Part shown: in pieces, positions 9,383 through 18,290 of the stretch
How the letters are laid out: each line of letters starts with the position of its first letter
Numbering within the stretch: the first letter of the stretch is position 1
Assembly (NCBI GenBank): GCA_017397825.1
Contig: JAFQHT010000073.1
Coordinates: 1-63,885 of the forward strand
DNA from: Bacillota bacterium
GTDB taxonomy: Bacteria > Bacillota > Clostridia > Peptostreptococcales > Anaerovoracaceae
DNA: 63,885 nt
Direction: 5' to 3'
Notes under the pieces: generated by a model
Database searches by the model: none
Told to the model about the DNA's origin: nothing
What the model saw: only the letters and a program-made list of their open reading frames with translations
Translations under genes and position numbers: made by a program

Positions 9383-10525
9383 ATGAAGAAAATTACCATT
9401 CTCGGCAGTACCGGTTCAATCGGTACCCAGAGCCTTGAAGTTATAAGAAATAATCCGGAAAGATTCAAAGTTGAGGCACTGACATGCGGAGCCAATGCGG
9501 AGCTTCTTTCCCAGCAGATAAAAGAGTTCAAGCCGGCCCTGGCAGTGACCGGTTCTGAAGAAGACGCACTGCGTCTTTCAAAGGAATTTCCGGACACAGA
9601 ATTTGCCTGGGGAAGAGAAGGGCTGATTGCGGCGGCAGAAGGCGGCTGCCATATGGTTCTCAACTCACTCATGGGCATGAGAGGCCTTGAACCGACATAT
9701 CATGCTATTAAGGCAGGAAAGGATATTGCCCTTGCCAACAAGGAAACTCTGGTGGCAGGAGGTCAGCTTGTCATGGATGCGGTGGCTGAGCACAGGGTAA
9801 AAATGCTTCCTGTGGACAGTGAGCACAGCGCTATTTTCCAGTGCCTTGAGGGCAACGAAGGCAGACCTGTGAAGAAAATTCTGCTGACAGCGTCCGGCGG
9901 ACCTTTCCGCGGATATTCTCTTGAAGAACTGGAAAAAGTAACTCTGGAGCAGGCGCTGAAACATCCTAAGTGGACCATGGGAGCCAAGATTACCATTGAT
10001 TCAGCAACCATGATGAACAAAGGCCTGGAAGTTATTGAAGCCAAGTGGCTTTTCGGCGTGGAGGCTGATGATATCCAGATTCTTGTTCACCCTCAGAGCA
10101 TTGTGCATTCTGCAGTTGAGTTCATGGACACATCTGTTATTGCCCAGCTTGGCGTGCCGGATATGAAGATTCCTATCAGTCTGGCTCTTGGATATCCTGA
10201 CAGACTGGCAAGCAATGACCCGAGTCTGGACTTTTTCGGACAGGGAGCAAATCTGACTTTTGAAAAGCCGGATCCTGAGGTATTTAAATGTATCAGGCTG
10301 GCTTATGATGCTATTAAGGCAGGAGGAAGCTATCCTGCAGCACTTAACGGTGCCAACGAGGTTTTAGTGGACCTTTTCCTGAAAAAACAAATAAGGTTCA
10401 TCGATATTCAGAACACGCTGGAAAGAATTCTGGCAGATCACAAGGCCCAGTATAATCTGAGCCTGGAAGATGTGCTTGAAATCGACAGCCGCGTGAGAAA
10501 GAGCGTAAAGGAGTATTTAGGCTAA
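9383..10525 (+). CDS. dxr: 1-Deoxy-D-xylulose 5-phosphate reductoisomerase
   Basis: Dxr converts DXP to MEP with NADPH, the committed step of the non-mevalonate isoprenoid pathway. At 380 residues it is of normal length. The N-terminus has G-S-T-G-S-I-G-T-Q-S-L for NADPH, A-N-K-E-T-L-V-A-G for the metal/substrate site, P-V-D-S-E-H-S-A-I-F-Q, and the flexible loop H-P-K-W-T-M-G-A-K-I-T-I-D-S-A-T-M-M-N-K-G. Its stop overlaps the rseP start by one base (TAATG), indicating coupling. Confidence 0.97.
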   Translation: MKKITILGSTGSIGTQSLEVIRNNPERFKVEALTCGANAELLSQQIKEFKPALAVTGSEEDALRLSKEFPDTEFAWGREGLIAAAEGGCHMVLNSLMGMRGLEPTYHAIKAGKDIALANKETLVAGGQLVMDAVAEHRVKMLPVDSEHSAIFQCLEGNEGRPVKKILLTASGGPFRGYSLEELEKVTLEQALKHPKWTMGAKITIDSATMMNKGLEVIEAKWLFGVEADDIQILVHPQSIVHSAVEFMDTSVIAQLGVPDMKIPISLALGYPDRLASNDPSLDFFGQGANLTFEKPDPEVFKCIRLAYDAIKAGGSYPAALNGANEVLVDLFLKKQIRFIDIQNTLERILADHKAQYNLSLEDVLEIDSRVRKSVKEYLG

Positions 10526-11550
10526 TGAAAACAGCTGTACTGGCTATTTTACTGTTTTGTATAATGATTTTTCCACACGAACTGGGACATTTTATTGCCG
10601 CAAGACGTATGGGAATCAAAGTAAACGAGTTTGCTTTCGGTATGGGACCTGTTCTCTGGCAGAAGCAGGGTCCGGAAACACTTTATAGTATAAGACTCCT
10701 TCCGATCGGTGGTTTTTGCGCCATGGAAGGTGAAGACGGCGAATCAGAAGAACCGAGGGCATTTAATAATAAAAAACCATGGCAGAAAATTGTGGTGCTG
10801 GTGGCAGGCTCATTTATGAACGTAGTCTGTGCCGTGCTGATTATGACACTGGTTGTGGGAATCATGGGATTTACGACTACCACACTTGATGAGGTTACTG
10901 CCGGACTGCCTGCTGAAAAAGCAGGCCTGCTTCCAGGTGATAAAATCCTGCAGATTGATGGCACAGAAATAAAGGAGTGGAACGATGTTTCAGCGGTTAT
11001 ATATGCGGCTGAAGGTGCAGAGATAGAAGTTCTCGTTGAGCGTGGCCGGGAAACTCAGGTTGTGAAGATGATACCCGCAGTTCAGGAAGGCACTGATGCC
11101 AGTGGAAATCCTGTGACAGGTTATGTTATCGGGGTTACCTGCAAAGTCAGCCATAGCCCTTTTAAAGCTGTGACAGCAGGTCTTCAGTCCACATGGAATA
11201 TGACCAAGACACTGTTTGAATCACTTAGAATGCTGGCAACAGGTGAAGCCGGAGTTGATGATCTTTCAGGACCTGTGGGCATGGTAAATATGGTAAGCCA
11301 GACTTCCCAGTACGGATTCTGGTACTATGGTTTCCTGACTGCGTTTATCTGCATCAACCTGGCAGTTGTGAACATGCTGCCTCTGCCTGCACTGGACGGC
11401 GGCAGAATCCTGTTCGTACTTTACAGTGCAATCACAGGCAAAGCAGTAAGCGAAAGAGTAGAAGGCACAATCCATTTTGCCGGAATGATGCTGCTTTTCG
11501 GACTGATGATTTATGTATCATTCAATGATATAGTGAGACTGTTCGGATAA
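10525..11550 (+). CDS. rseP: Site-2 intramembrane zinc metalloprotease
   Basis: A 341-residue RseP/RasP-type protease that cleaves anti-sigma factors and signal-peptide remnants within the membrane. The first membrane segment bears the zinc motif H-E-L-G-H (about residue 17), a PDZ domain follows (about 125-200), and the C-terminal segment holds N-M-L-P-L-P-A-L-D-G-G with the third metal ligand. The start overlaps the dxr stop. No anti-sigma factor gene is in the window. Confidence 0.95.
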   Translation: MKTAVLAILLFCIMIFPHELGHFIAARRMGIKVNEFAFGMGPVLWQKQGPETLYSIRLLPIGGFCAMEGEDGESEEPRAFNNKKPWQKIVVLVAGSFMNVVCAVLIMTLVVGIMGFTTTTLDEVTAGLPAEKAGLLPGDKILQIDGTEIKEWNDVSAVIYAAEGAEIEVLVERGRETQVVKMIPAVQEGTDASGNPVTGYVIGVTCKVSHSPFKAVTAGLQSTWNMTKTLFESLRMLATGEAGVDDLSGPVGMVNMVSQTSQYGFWYYGFLTAFICINLAVVNMLPLPALDGGRILFVLYSAITGKAVSERVEGTIHFAGMMLLFGLMIYVSFNDIVRLFG

Positions 11551-11578
11551 AAGAAGTTTTAACATAAAGGAGAAAACC

Positions 11579-12658
11579 ATGAGTAAGTGTGTGCGCATCG
11601 GCGACCTGTATATAGGCGGCGGCCGGCCGGTTACAATTCAGTCAATGACCAACGTGGATTCCCGCGACGAAAAGGCTCTCATGGAGCAGATTGCCCGTCT
11701 TACTGACGCAGGATGTGAAATCGTGAGAATTGCTGTGCCTGACATGGAGGCGGCAGATACTCTTGGCGCAGTAAAAAAGAAACTGCTGGCAGGTGGAAAC
11801 AGGGTGCCATTGGTGGCTGACATACATTTTGATTACCGCCTTGCTATTGCCGCTATGGAGGCAGGTGCAGACAAGGTAAGAATCAATCCGGGCAATATCG
11901 GAAGTCCTGACAGAGTCAAGGCTGTGGTGGATGTGGCCAGAGAGCGTGAAATTCCAATCAGAGTGGGAGTAAACTCAGGATCACTGGAAAAGCCGCTCAT
12001 TGAAAAATACGGCGGTGTTACTGCAGCAGGTCTTGCTGAAAGCGCCCTTAATAATTTAAAAATAATTGAAGATATGGATTACGACAATCTGGTGGTTTCC
12101 ATAAAATCTTCCAACGTGAAGATGAACTATGATGCCCACAAAATCCTGGCGGCAGGAACTGACCATCCGCTCCATATCGGAATTACTGAAGCAGGAACTC
12201 TTGCCCGCGGCAAGGTAAAATCAGCTGTGGGAATAGGTGCTTTGCTGCTGGAAGGAATAGGGGATACCATGCGTGTGTCACTGACTGCTGACCCGGTGGA
12301 GGAAGTTTATTATGCCAAGGAGATCCTCCGCAGCATGGGACTGCGCCAGTATGCAGTAGACCTGGTGTCATGCCCGACCTGCGGCAGAACTAAAGTTAAC
12401 CTTGAGAAACTGGCTTCTGAGGTTGAAAAAGGCCTGGAACCGCTGGAAGCACGCATGCTGGCAGAAGGCAAACCTTCGATTAAGGTGGCGGTCATGGGCT
12501 GCGCTGTAAACGGACCGGGAGAAGCAAGAGAAGCTGACTTCGGAGTAGCAGGAGGCGAAGGCCAGGGACTGCTTTTTGTCCGCGGTGAAATCCTGCGCAA
12601 AGTTCCCGAAGACCAGATTGTAACTGAACTTTTGAAACTTATAGAGGAAAATATTTAA
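11579..12658 (+). CDS. ispG: 4-Hydroxy-3-methylbut-2-enyl diphosphate synthase
   Basis: IspG (GcpE) uses a [4Fe-4S] cluster to convert MEcPP to HMBPP in the MEP pathway. It is 359 residues, the short bacterial form. Cluster cysteines are in S-C-P-T-C-G-R-T and V-M-G-C-A-V-N-G-P-G-E-A, and the TIM-barrel start has V-T-I-Q-S-M-T-N-V-D-S-R-D. AAAGGAG precedes the ATG; the stop overlaps the polC start (TAATG). Two MEP-pathway enzymes thus share this operon. Confidence 0.96.
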   Translation: MSKCVRIGDLYIGGGRPVTIQSMTNVDSRDEKALMEQIARLTDAGCEIVRIAVPDMEAADTLGAVKKKLLAGGNRVPLVADIHFDYRLAIAAMEAGADKVRINPGNIGSPDRVKAVVDVAREREIPIRVGVNSGSLEKPLIEKYGGVTAAGLAESALNNLKIIEDMDYDNLVVSIKSSNVKMNYDAHKILAAGTDHPLHIGITEAGTLARGKVKSAVGIGALLLEGIGDTMRVSLTADPVEEVYYAKEILRSMGLRQYAVDLVSCPTCGRTKVNLEKLASEVEKGLEPLEARMLAEGKPSIKVAVMGCAVNGPGEAREADFGVAGGEGQGLLFVRGEILRKVPEDQIVTELLKLIEENI

Positions 12659-15600
12659 TGAGAAACTTAATCGACAGCGCTGTAAACTGGGAGCAGATCA
12701 GCGCAGGACGCGATAAAAGTGAATACATATATCAGCTTGGAAAAGGCGTGATAAACAAGGAATCAGGGGTGCTTACGCTGCCCCTGACTCTTAATTTTGT
12801 CATGCCCTTTTTAGACTGCGAAAAAATAAAAGCACTGATAATCAACAAACTGGACATGATAAAGAATGTAAAGTTTGAATTTCATTATCAGGATGTAATT
12901 TTAAGACGCGAGGAAATCATCAGGCTGTACATACCTCACATGATACATGAGCTGAACGGTTCTTTTGTGGCAATTACCAAGGCAATTGATGAAAATGATT
13001 TTGACCTTGAAGGGGATAATCTGACCATCAGATCTCTGGGCAATTTTGCCACAGAGCAGCTGAATCTGAGGGTTTCACAGGAGTTCCACAGACTTCTGGC
13101 AGGGACTTTCGGAATCAGGCTTAATGTAAAGTTTGAAAACAACGAAGAACTTTACCGTGAAAAGGAAAAGCATTTCATAGAAAGTGAAGCGAAAGATATA
13201 GAACGTTCCCTGAAAGAGCAGGCCGCTGACCTTAAAGCCAAGTATCAGGCCAGAGGAAAGTCAGCAGAGGCTGCAAATGACAAGGGAAAAACTCAGGGCT
13301 GGAACAATGACAGTAACGGAAGCGCCGGAGCAGGTGCCGGCAAAGGCCAGTGGAAGCGCCGCGAAAAGGAACTTCCTGCTGAAGGCAACCGCATCATGGG
13401 TCGTGACATCAACGCAGAAGCCAATACTGCACTTATGGACATTGACCCGTCACTGGGTACGGTCATCGTGGAAGGAATTCTCTTCAAAAAAGAAAGCCGC
13501 GTAATCAAGAGCGGCAACCACCTTGTGACCATGCTTATCACAGACGAGCGGACAACCATCTGCTGCAAATGCTTTGCAAGCGAGGCAAAGTGGGGTGAAA
13601 TTGACAGCCTGCTCAGCCCGGGCACAGGCGTCAAAATCCGCGGGGAAGTTCAGTTCGATACCTTTGAAAACATGAACACCATCATGATGAAGGACATTGA
13701 AAAAACCGATAAAAAAATCGGTGACAGCCGTGTAGATACCTGTGAAATCGGCAAGCGTGTGGAACTCCACTGTCACACCAAGATGAGTTCCATGGACGGC
13801 CTCAACGAAGTCGCAGACATCGTTGGCAAGGCTGCCGCCTGGGGCCAGCCTGCTGTTGCCATTACCGACCACGGCGTCGTACAGGCTTTCCCTGACGCCG
13901 CAAAAGAAGCCAAGAAGCAGGCCGGCAAAGGCCGTCCTATCAAGATTCTCTACGGCATGGAAGGTTATGTTTTTGACGACAGTAACTGTATTGCCGAAGA
14001 CGGAACCATCAACTACAAGCAGGACAACGACGGCCGCCCTGTTTACACCAACCATATCATCCTTCTGGCAGCAACTCAGGAGGGTCTGAAAAACATATAT
14101 AAACTGGTATCTTTCTCCCATATCGATTATTTCCACAAACGTCCGCGTCTTCCGTGGTCTGTGCTCCAGGCACACCGCAAGGGACTGATTATAGGCGGTG
14201 CCTGCGAAGCGGGTGAAATTTATCAGGCTATTCTTAATGGCAAGTCTGATGAAGAAGTAGAGAAGATTGCAAGCCGTTACGACTACTTTGAAATACAGCC
14301 GCTGATCAACAACCGTTTTCTTATAGAGAACGGCAGAGTTTCCGGCTATGATGAGCTGAAGGATATCAACCGCCGGATCGTGACACTGGCGGACAAAATG
14401 GGCAAGCTGGTGGTTGCCACAACTGACGCTCACTATCAGGACGAATCTGCGGCCATTTACAGAAATATTCTTATGGCAGGTCAGGGCTACAAGGACGCCG
14501 AAAACGGCACAGGCCTTTACCTGAGAACCACTGACGAAATGCTGGAAGAGTTCAGCTATCTGGGCGAAGAAACTGCCCGCAGGGTGGTAATCGACAACAC
14601 CAACAAGATTGCCGACATGTGCGACGGAGCAATTCTCCCTGTTCCTAAGGGTAAGTTCCCGCCTAAGATTGACGGCGCAGAAGAAACTCTCCGCAGGACC
14701 TGCATGGAAAAAGCTCACGCAATGTATGGCGACCCGCTGCCTGAACGCATCGGTGAACGTCTTGAAAAAGAGCTTTCTTCTATCATCAGCAATGGCTACG
14801 CTGTCATGTACGTGTCAGCTCAGATGCTTGTACATAAGTCCAACGAGGATGGTTACCTGGTAGGCTCACGAGGTTCCGTAGGTTCATCACTTGCGGCTAC
14901 CATGGCAGGTATCACCGAAGTAAATCCGCTGGAACCACACTATGTGTGTCCTGAGTGTCACTACCTTGAATGGGGTGACATGAACCTTTATGACTGTGGT
15001 ATTGACATGCCCGAAAAGAACTGCCCGGAATGCGGCACGCCGCTTATCCGTGACGGTTTTACAATTCCTTTCGCAACCTTCCTTGGTTTCGACGGGGACA
15101 AAGAGCCCGATATAGACCTTAACTTTGCCGGCGAATACCAGCCGGTAGCGCATAAATATGTAGGTACGATTTTCGGTGAAAAGAATGTTTTCAAGGCCGG
15201 AACTGTAGGCACTGTGGCGGACAAAACCGCTTACGGCTACGTTATGAAGTTCTTTGAGGAACGTCAGCGGCCTATCAATAAATTTGAGGCAGACCGTCTG
15301 ACCCAGCACTGCACCGGTGTGAAGAGAACCACTGGTCAGCATCCGGGGGGCATCATCATCGTGCCCGACGATCATGAAATCTACGAGTTCTGTCCTGTGC
15401 AGCATCCTGCCAACGATGTGAACTCCGATATTATTACTACACATTTTGACTACCATAAGATTGACGAAAACCTGCTGAAGCTTGATATTCTGGGCCATAA
15501 CGTGCCTTCCATGATACGTCAGCTTCAGGATATGACCGGGGTTGACCCGCTTAAAGTTGACCTGACAGACCGTACGGTCCTCAGTATTTTCAACGGCATC

Positions 15601-16533
15601 GAAGCCCTCAAAATCGTGGATCCTGAGAACTACAGGTTCAGACACGGTACCTATGCAATCCCAGAATTCGGCACATCATTTACGCGAGGCATGCTTGACG
15701 ACATCAAGCCGGACAAGTTTGCTGACCTTGTGCGTATGTCCGGTTTCTCCCACGGTACCGACGTGTGGCTCAACAACGCCCAGGATTACATCCGTGACGG
15801 CACAGCCACAATGCGTGAAGTAATTTCAACGCGAGACGACATAATGAACTACCTGATTCTCAAGGGTATCGAAAACAAAACTTCTTTCCAGATCATGGAG
15901 GACGTACGTAAAAACCGTCCGCTGAAGGATGAGCAGCTAGCAGTCATGAAGGAACACGGCGTACCTCAGTGGTACATCGACTCCTGCATTAAAATCCAGT
16001 ACATGTTCCCGCGTGCCCATGCGGTTGCTTACGTAATGATGTCCTTCCGTATGGCCTGGTACAAGGTTTACTATCCGCAGGAATTCTACGCGACCCACTT
16101 TACCAGCGTGGTTGCCAACTTCAACGCGGAAGTGGCCCTCAAAGGTCCTGAAGCAGTTCTGGAGGCTATGGACGACATCCACGCCAAAGGCAACAACGCC
16201 ACTCCTAAGGAAAAGGACGACATCCTGGTCTACGAAGTAATCTACGAAATGTACAGCCGCGGCTTCGAGTTTTCACCTGCAAGGCTTGGCAAGTCCTACG
16301 CAACCAAGTTCTGGGTTGAGGACGGAAAGGTTCTCCTGCCGTTTGTGGCCATCGAAGGTGTGGGTGAAACAGCAGCTGTGGCTTTCGCGGAAGAATACGA
16401 AAAGAAACCTTTTGACACTATCGAAGAGGCCGTAATCCGCGCCAAACTGAACAAAACAGCCGTAGAAGGTCTCCGCGCCCACGGCGTATTTGCCGGCCTG
16501 CCGGAAACCGACCAGCTGAGTATGTTTGTTTAA
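12658..16533 (+). CDS. polC: DNA polymerase III PolC-type alpha subunit lacking the DEDD exonuclease insert
   Basis: The replicative polymerase of low-GC Gram-positives, here 1291 residues against about 1430-1450 in known PolCs. Domain order: N-terminal domain; OB fold (about 265-355); PHP domain beginning H-C-H-T-K-M-S-S-M-D; four-Cys zinc module (C-P-E-C, then C-P-E-C); polymerase core with P-D-I-D-L-N-F-A-G-E-Y-Q, T-V-A-D-K-T-A-Y-G and L-K-L-D-I-L-G-H. Normally a DEDD proofreading exonuclease (starting near F-D-V-E-T-T-G) interrupts the PHP domain just after the Y-G-x-E strand. Here Y-G-M-E-G-Y-V-F-D-D (about 432-441) runs within about 20 residues straight into N-H-I-I-L-L-A-A-T-Q-E-G-L-K. 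No exonuclease motif is present elsewhere in the protein. The PHP metal residues look intact, including T-D-A-H, where B. subtilis PolC has G-N-V-H. Confidence 0.93.
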   Translation: MRNLIDSAVNWEQISAGRDKSEYIYQLGKGVINKESGVLTLPLTLNFVMPFLDCEKIKALIINKLDMIKNVKFEFHYQDVILRREEIIRLYIPHMIHELNGSFVAITKAIDENDFDLEGDNLTIRSLGNFATEQLNLRVSQEFHRLLAGTFGIRLNVKFENNEELYREKEKHFIESEAKDIERSLKEQAADLKAKYQARGKSAEAANDKGKTQGWNNDSNGSAGAGAGKGQWKRREKELPAEGNRIMGRDINAEANTALMDIDPSLGTVIVEGILFKKESRVIKSGNHLVTMLITDERTTICCKCFASEAKWGEIDSLLSPGTGVKIRGEVQFDTFENMNTIMMKDIEKTDKKIGDSRVDTCEIGKRVELHCHTKMSSMDGLNEVADIVGKAAAWGQPAVAITDHGVVQAFPDAAKEAKKQAGKGRPIKILYGMEGYVFDDSNCIAEDGTINYKQDNDGRPVYTNHIILLAATQEGLKNIYKLVSFSHIDYFHKRPRLPWSVLQAHRKGLIIGGACEAGEIYQAILNGKSDEEVEKIASRYDYFEIQPLINNRFLIENGRVSGYDELKDINRRIVTLADKMGKLVVATTDAHYQDESAAIYRNILMAGQGYKDAENGTGLYLRTTDEMLEEFSYLGEETARRVVIDNTNKIADMCDGAILPVPKGKFPPKIDGAEETLRRTCMEKAHAMYGDPLPERIGERLEKELSSIISNGYAVMYVSAQMLVHKSNEDGYLVGSRGSVGSSLAATMAGITEVNPLEPHYVCPECHYLEWGDMNLYDCGIDMPEKNCPECGTPLIRDGFTIPFATFLGFDGDKEPDIDLNFAGEYQPVAHKYVGTIFGEKNVFKAGTVGTVADKTAYGYVMKFFEERQRPINKFEADRLTQHCTGVKRTTGQHPGGIIIVPDDHEIYEFCPVQHPANDVNSDIITTHFDYHKIDENLLKLDILGHNVPSMIRQLQDMTGVDPLKVDLTDRTVLSIFNGIEALKIVDPENYRFRHGTYAIPEFGTSFTRGMLDDIKPDKFADLVRMSGFSHGTDVWLNNAQDYIRDGTATMREVISTRDDIMNYLILKGIENKTSFQIMEDVRKNRPLKDEQLAVMKEHGVPQWYIDSCIKIQYMFPRAHAVAYVMMSFRMAWYKVYYPQEFYATHFTSVVANFNAEVALKGPEAVLEAMDDIHAKGNNATPKEKDDILVYEVIYEMYSRGFEFSPARLGKSYATKFWVEDGKVLLPFVAIEGVGETAAVAFAEEYEKKPFDTIEEAVIRAKLNKTAVEGLRAHGVFAGLPETDQLSMFV

Positions 16534-16562
16534 TATGAATATTTGCACCTGATTTTCAGACC

Positions 16563-16828
16563 GACCACCACTCTCCACCTGTAAATAGAGCTTGAGAGTG
16601 GTGTTTTTTTCTTTAAAAACCCGCAACAGCCATCTGAACACCACTCAGACGACCTGAATTTGCCATGAGAGTGGTGTTTTTTGGAGGTTCAGGGAACAAT
16701 CATATGCCGAAACACCACCCTGCAGGCCTTAAAAAGCCTTAAGAGTGGTGATTTCGGTGTCTTGATAGACATTGCTCATACCAAAACACCCCCGAAACAG
16801 TAATAATCAAGCTGGAGAGTGGTGTTTT
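16563..16828. repeat. Array 1: four inverted-repeat units with 73/74-bp period
   Basis: This 317-base gap between convergent genes holds four units. Each has a left arm CACCACTC (or variant) and a right arm GAGTGGTG. Left arms start at 16566, 16639, 16713 and 16787; right arms at 16596, 16669, 16743 and 16817. Arm-to-arm distance is exactly 30 in every unit, and unit spacing is 73, 74, 74. The 22 bases between arms are only weakly alike (an AA near the centre, GA before the right arm), and the 35-36 bases between units are unique, usually starting TTTT and ending AAA. The left arms of units 3 and 4 are degenerate. A second array is at 42548. No coding potential. Individual hairpins with the T tract could also terminate polC transcription. 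Confidence 0.85.
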
Positions 16829-16850
16829 CAATGTACATACTGATTCTCTT

Positions 16851-17597
16851 TTACAATCTGCCAAGCCGCGGAAGAATCAATCCCTTGATAATACGGTGTA
16901 TTTCCCGGACATCAAATTCCTGATTAGGACCATCCATTGTAATAATCAGATTATGCGGAGGGTAAATACCATTGGTAAAATAAAGGCTTTCTTTCCATTG
17001 ATTGCGTTGGCGGTATTTCGGGTCGTTCATCAGGCCTTTGTGCTCCCAATAGATATAACTGCCATCTGGCAGTGGTATAGTGAAATCCGGGTAGATATCA
17101 TATTGCTTGCCGTATGAGTCGGCCAGTACAAGTTTACGTTCATAGAACTGCGGTACCTGAAATGTATATAGCGCATCGGCAATCATTGCCTCACTTTTAG
17201 ACCGTACTTTAAGACCAAAGTGTGTGCTAAAAATTAGCGCTTCGGGGTATGCAGCGTTTTCAGATCCAGTATAATCAACAGGTTTACAAACTGCATCGGT
17301 GAAAAGTGGAATATAGCTGGAAGAAAGTTCAGACAGAAGTGGAATGTTATGATTTATTCTGCAGAGATTGTTTGCAAGAAATTGCTTGGATTTTAATTGA
17401 GATATAAGTTTTCCATTTGACTTTTTATTAAGATATTTTGGCGGTAAAGCAGGCAGTTTGAGGTAATACTGGTTTCCGTCTTTTCGCCTTTTGGTCCATA
17501 AAGTTCCTTCCGGCATGGAAGAAAGCCGGTCGGTGTAAAGTTTCTGAAGGCGCTGCTGGGTGTCCAGTTCGTCGCGCAGAGCAGTAAAAAAATCCAT
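16851..17597 (-). CDS. Hypothetical protein with nuclease-like (PD-(D/E)xK-type) core
   Basis: A 248-residue soluble protein I do not recognise as a named family. The C-terminal half reads R-S-K-S-E-A-M-I-A-D-A-L, then Y-P-D-F-T-I-P, then W-E-H-K-G. This E ... D ... E-x-K arrangement matches the restriction-endonuclease-like fold, so DNA cleavage or repair is a reasonable guess but no more. The start is set at the ATG at 17597, which has GAGAGGAG 6 bases upstream; an in-frame GTG at 17612 overlaps that site. It converges on polC with array 1 between them and is divergent from carD. Confidence 0.6.
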   Translation of the reverse strand: MDFFTALRDELDTQQRLQKLYTDRLSSMPEGTLWTKRRKDGNQYYLKLPALPPKYLNKKSNGKLISQLKSKQFLANNLCRINHNIPLLSELSSSYIPLFTDAVCKPVDYTGSENAAYPEALIFSTHFGLKVRSKSEAMIADALYTFQVPQFYERKLVLADSYGKQYDIYPDFTIPLPDGSYIYWEHKGLMNDPKYRQRNQWKESLYFTNGIYPPHNLIITMDGPNQEFDVREIHRIIKGLILPRLGRL

Positions 17598-17691
17598 GAA
17601 ATCTCCTCTCACATGGTAAAAAATTACATTTAATATATTTAGAGTCTAAGTCTTGTTCAGAAAAAAGTCAATGAAAAAATCAAATTTCTCA

Positions 17692-17721
17692 TTAGAAATT
17701 TTATGAGAATTATGTTATAAT
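17692..17721 (+). promoter_or_regulatory. Promoter of carD-like gene
   Basis: TTAGAA (17692-17697), 18-base spacer, TATAAT (17716-17721) with extended TG at 17713-17714, 47 bases before the GTG start. Confidence 0.55.
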
Positions 17722-17768
17722 TAATCAGAGAGATATGGCGGCGGCCCGGCGCAGAGAGGTTTTTACAA

Positions 17769-18272
17769 GTGTATAAGGTTGGCGATATTGTAGTGTACGG
17801 AACAGAAGGACTTTGTGAGATTTGCGATATTACTGAAAAAACATTTGGCAAAGAGACAATTGAGTATTTTGTGCTCAGGACTTTGAATAAAGGCGGCGAA
17901 ATGGTGTACGTGCCTAAAAACAACCAGAAGGTTCTGGAAAGGATGCGCCATGTGCTTACTCTGGAAGAAGCAGAGACAATTCTGACAGAAAATCCGGCAG
18001 AACCGGCAGAATGGGTCCAGTCTGACAGAGAACGCCAGAAGATTTATAAACAGATTCTTCTCTGCGGCAGCATCAGAGATGTTATAAACATGACCAGGAC
18101 GCTGTATATTCACCAGATTGAGCAGGAGGAGAAAGGCAAGAAGCTCCACGCTGCTGATGAGCGTTTTATGCGTGACGCAGAAAAAATGCTCTTTGAAGAA
18201 CTGGCATTTGTGTATAAAATTCCGGTGGCAGAAGTGCTGCCAATGATTATATCAAAAAAAGGAACCCGATAG
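17769..18272 (+). CDS. CarD/CdnL family transcription regulator
   Basis: A 167-residue protein with the N-terminal RNA-polymerase-beta interaction domain (Y-K-V-G-D-I-V-V-Y-G-T-E-G-L-C-E-I) and a helical C-terminal domain. CarD-family proteins bind RNA polymerase and stabilise open promoter complexes, affecting rRNA and stress genes. The start is the GTG at 17769 with AGAGAGG upstream; no ATG lies nearby in frame. The 3' end of the gene forms the left arm of the terminator. It is monocistronic and convergent with the zinc operon. Confidence 0.85.
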   Translation: MYKVGDIVVYGTEGLCEICDITEKTFGKETIEYFVLRTLNKGGEMVYVPKNNQKVLERMRHVLTLEEAETILTENPAEPAEWVQSDRERQKIYKQILLCGSIRDVINMTRTLYIHQIEQEEKGKKLHAADERFMRDAEKMLFEELAFVYKIPVAEVLPMIISKKGTR

Positions 18273-18283
18273 GTTCCTTTTTT
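18257..18283. terminator. Bidirectional terminator overlapping the carD stop codon
   Basis: GGAACC (18261-18266) and GGTTCC (18272-18277), flanked by seven A and six T. It can stop transcription of carD (+) and of the zinc operon (-). The CarD stop codon lies in the loop. Confidence 0.85.
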
Positions 18284-18290
18284 AGTACAA

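Noticed and set aside
13450-14718. A 422-codon open frame on the minus strand inside polC
   Set aside because: It is the shadow of a well-supported PolC frame, with no ribosome site or recognisable protein family.
16563-16828. Calling the periodic units a CRISPR array
   Set aside because: Spacers have constant length, but the repeats share only 8-base arms, the 22-base centres vary, and no cas gene is in the window.
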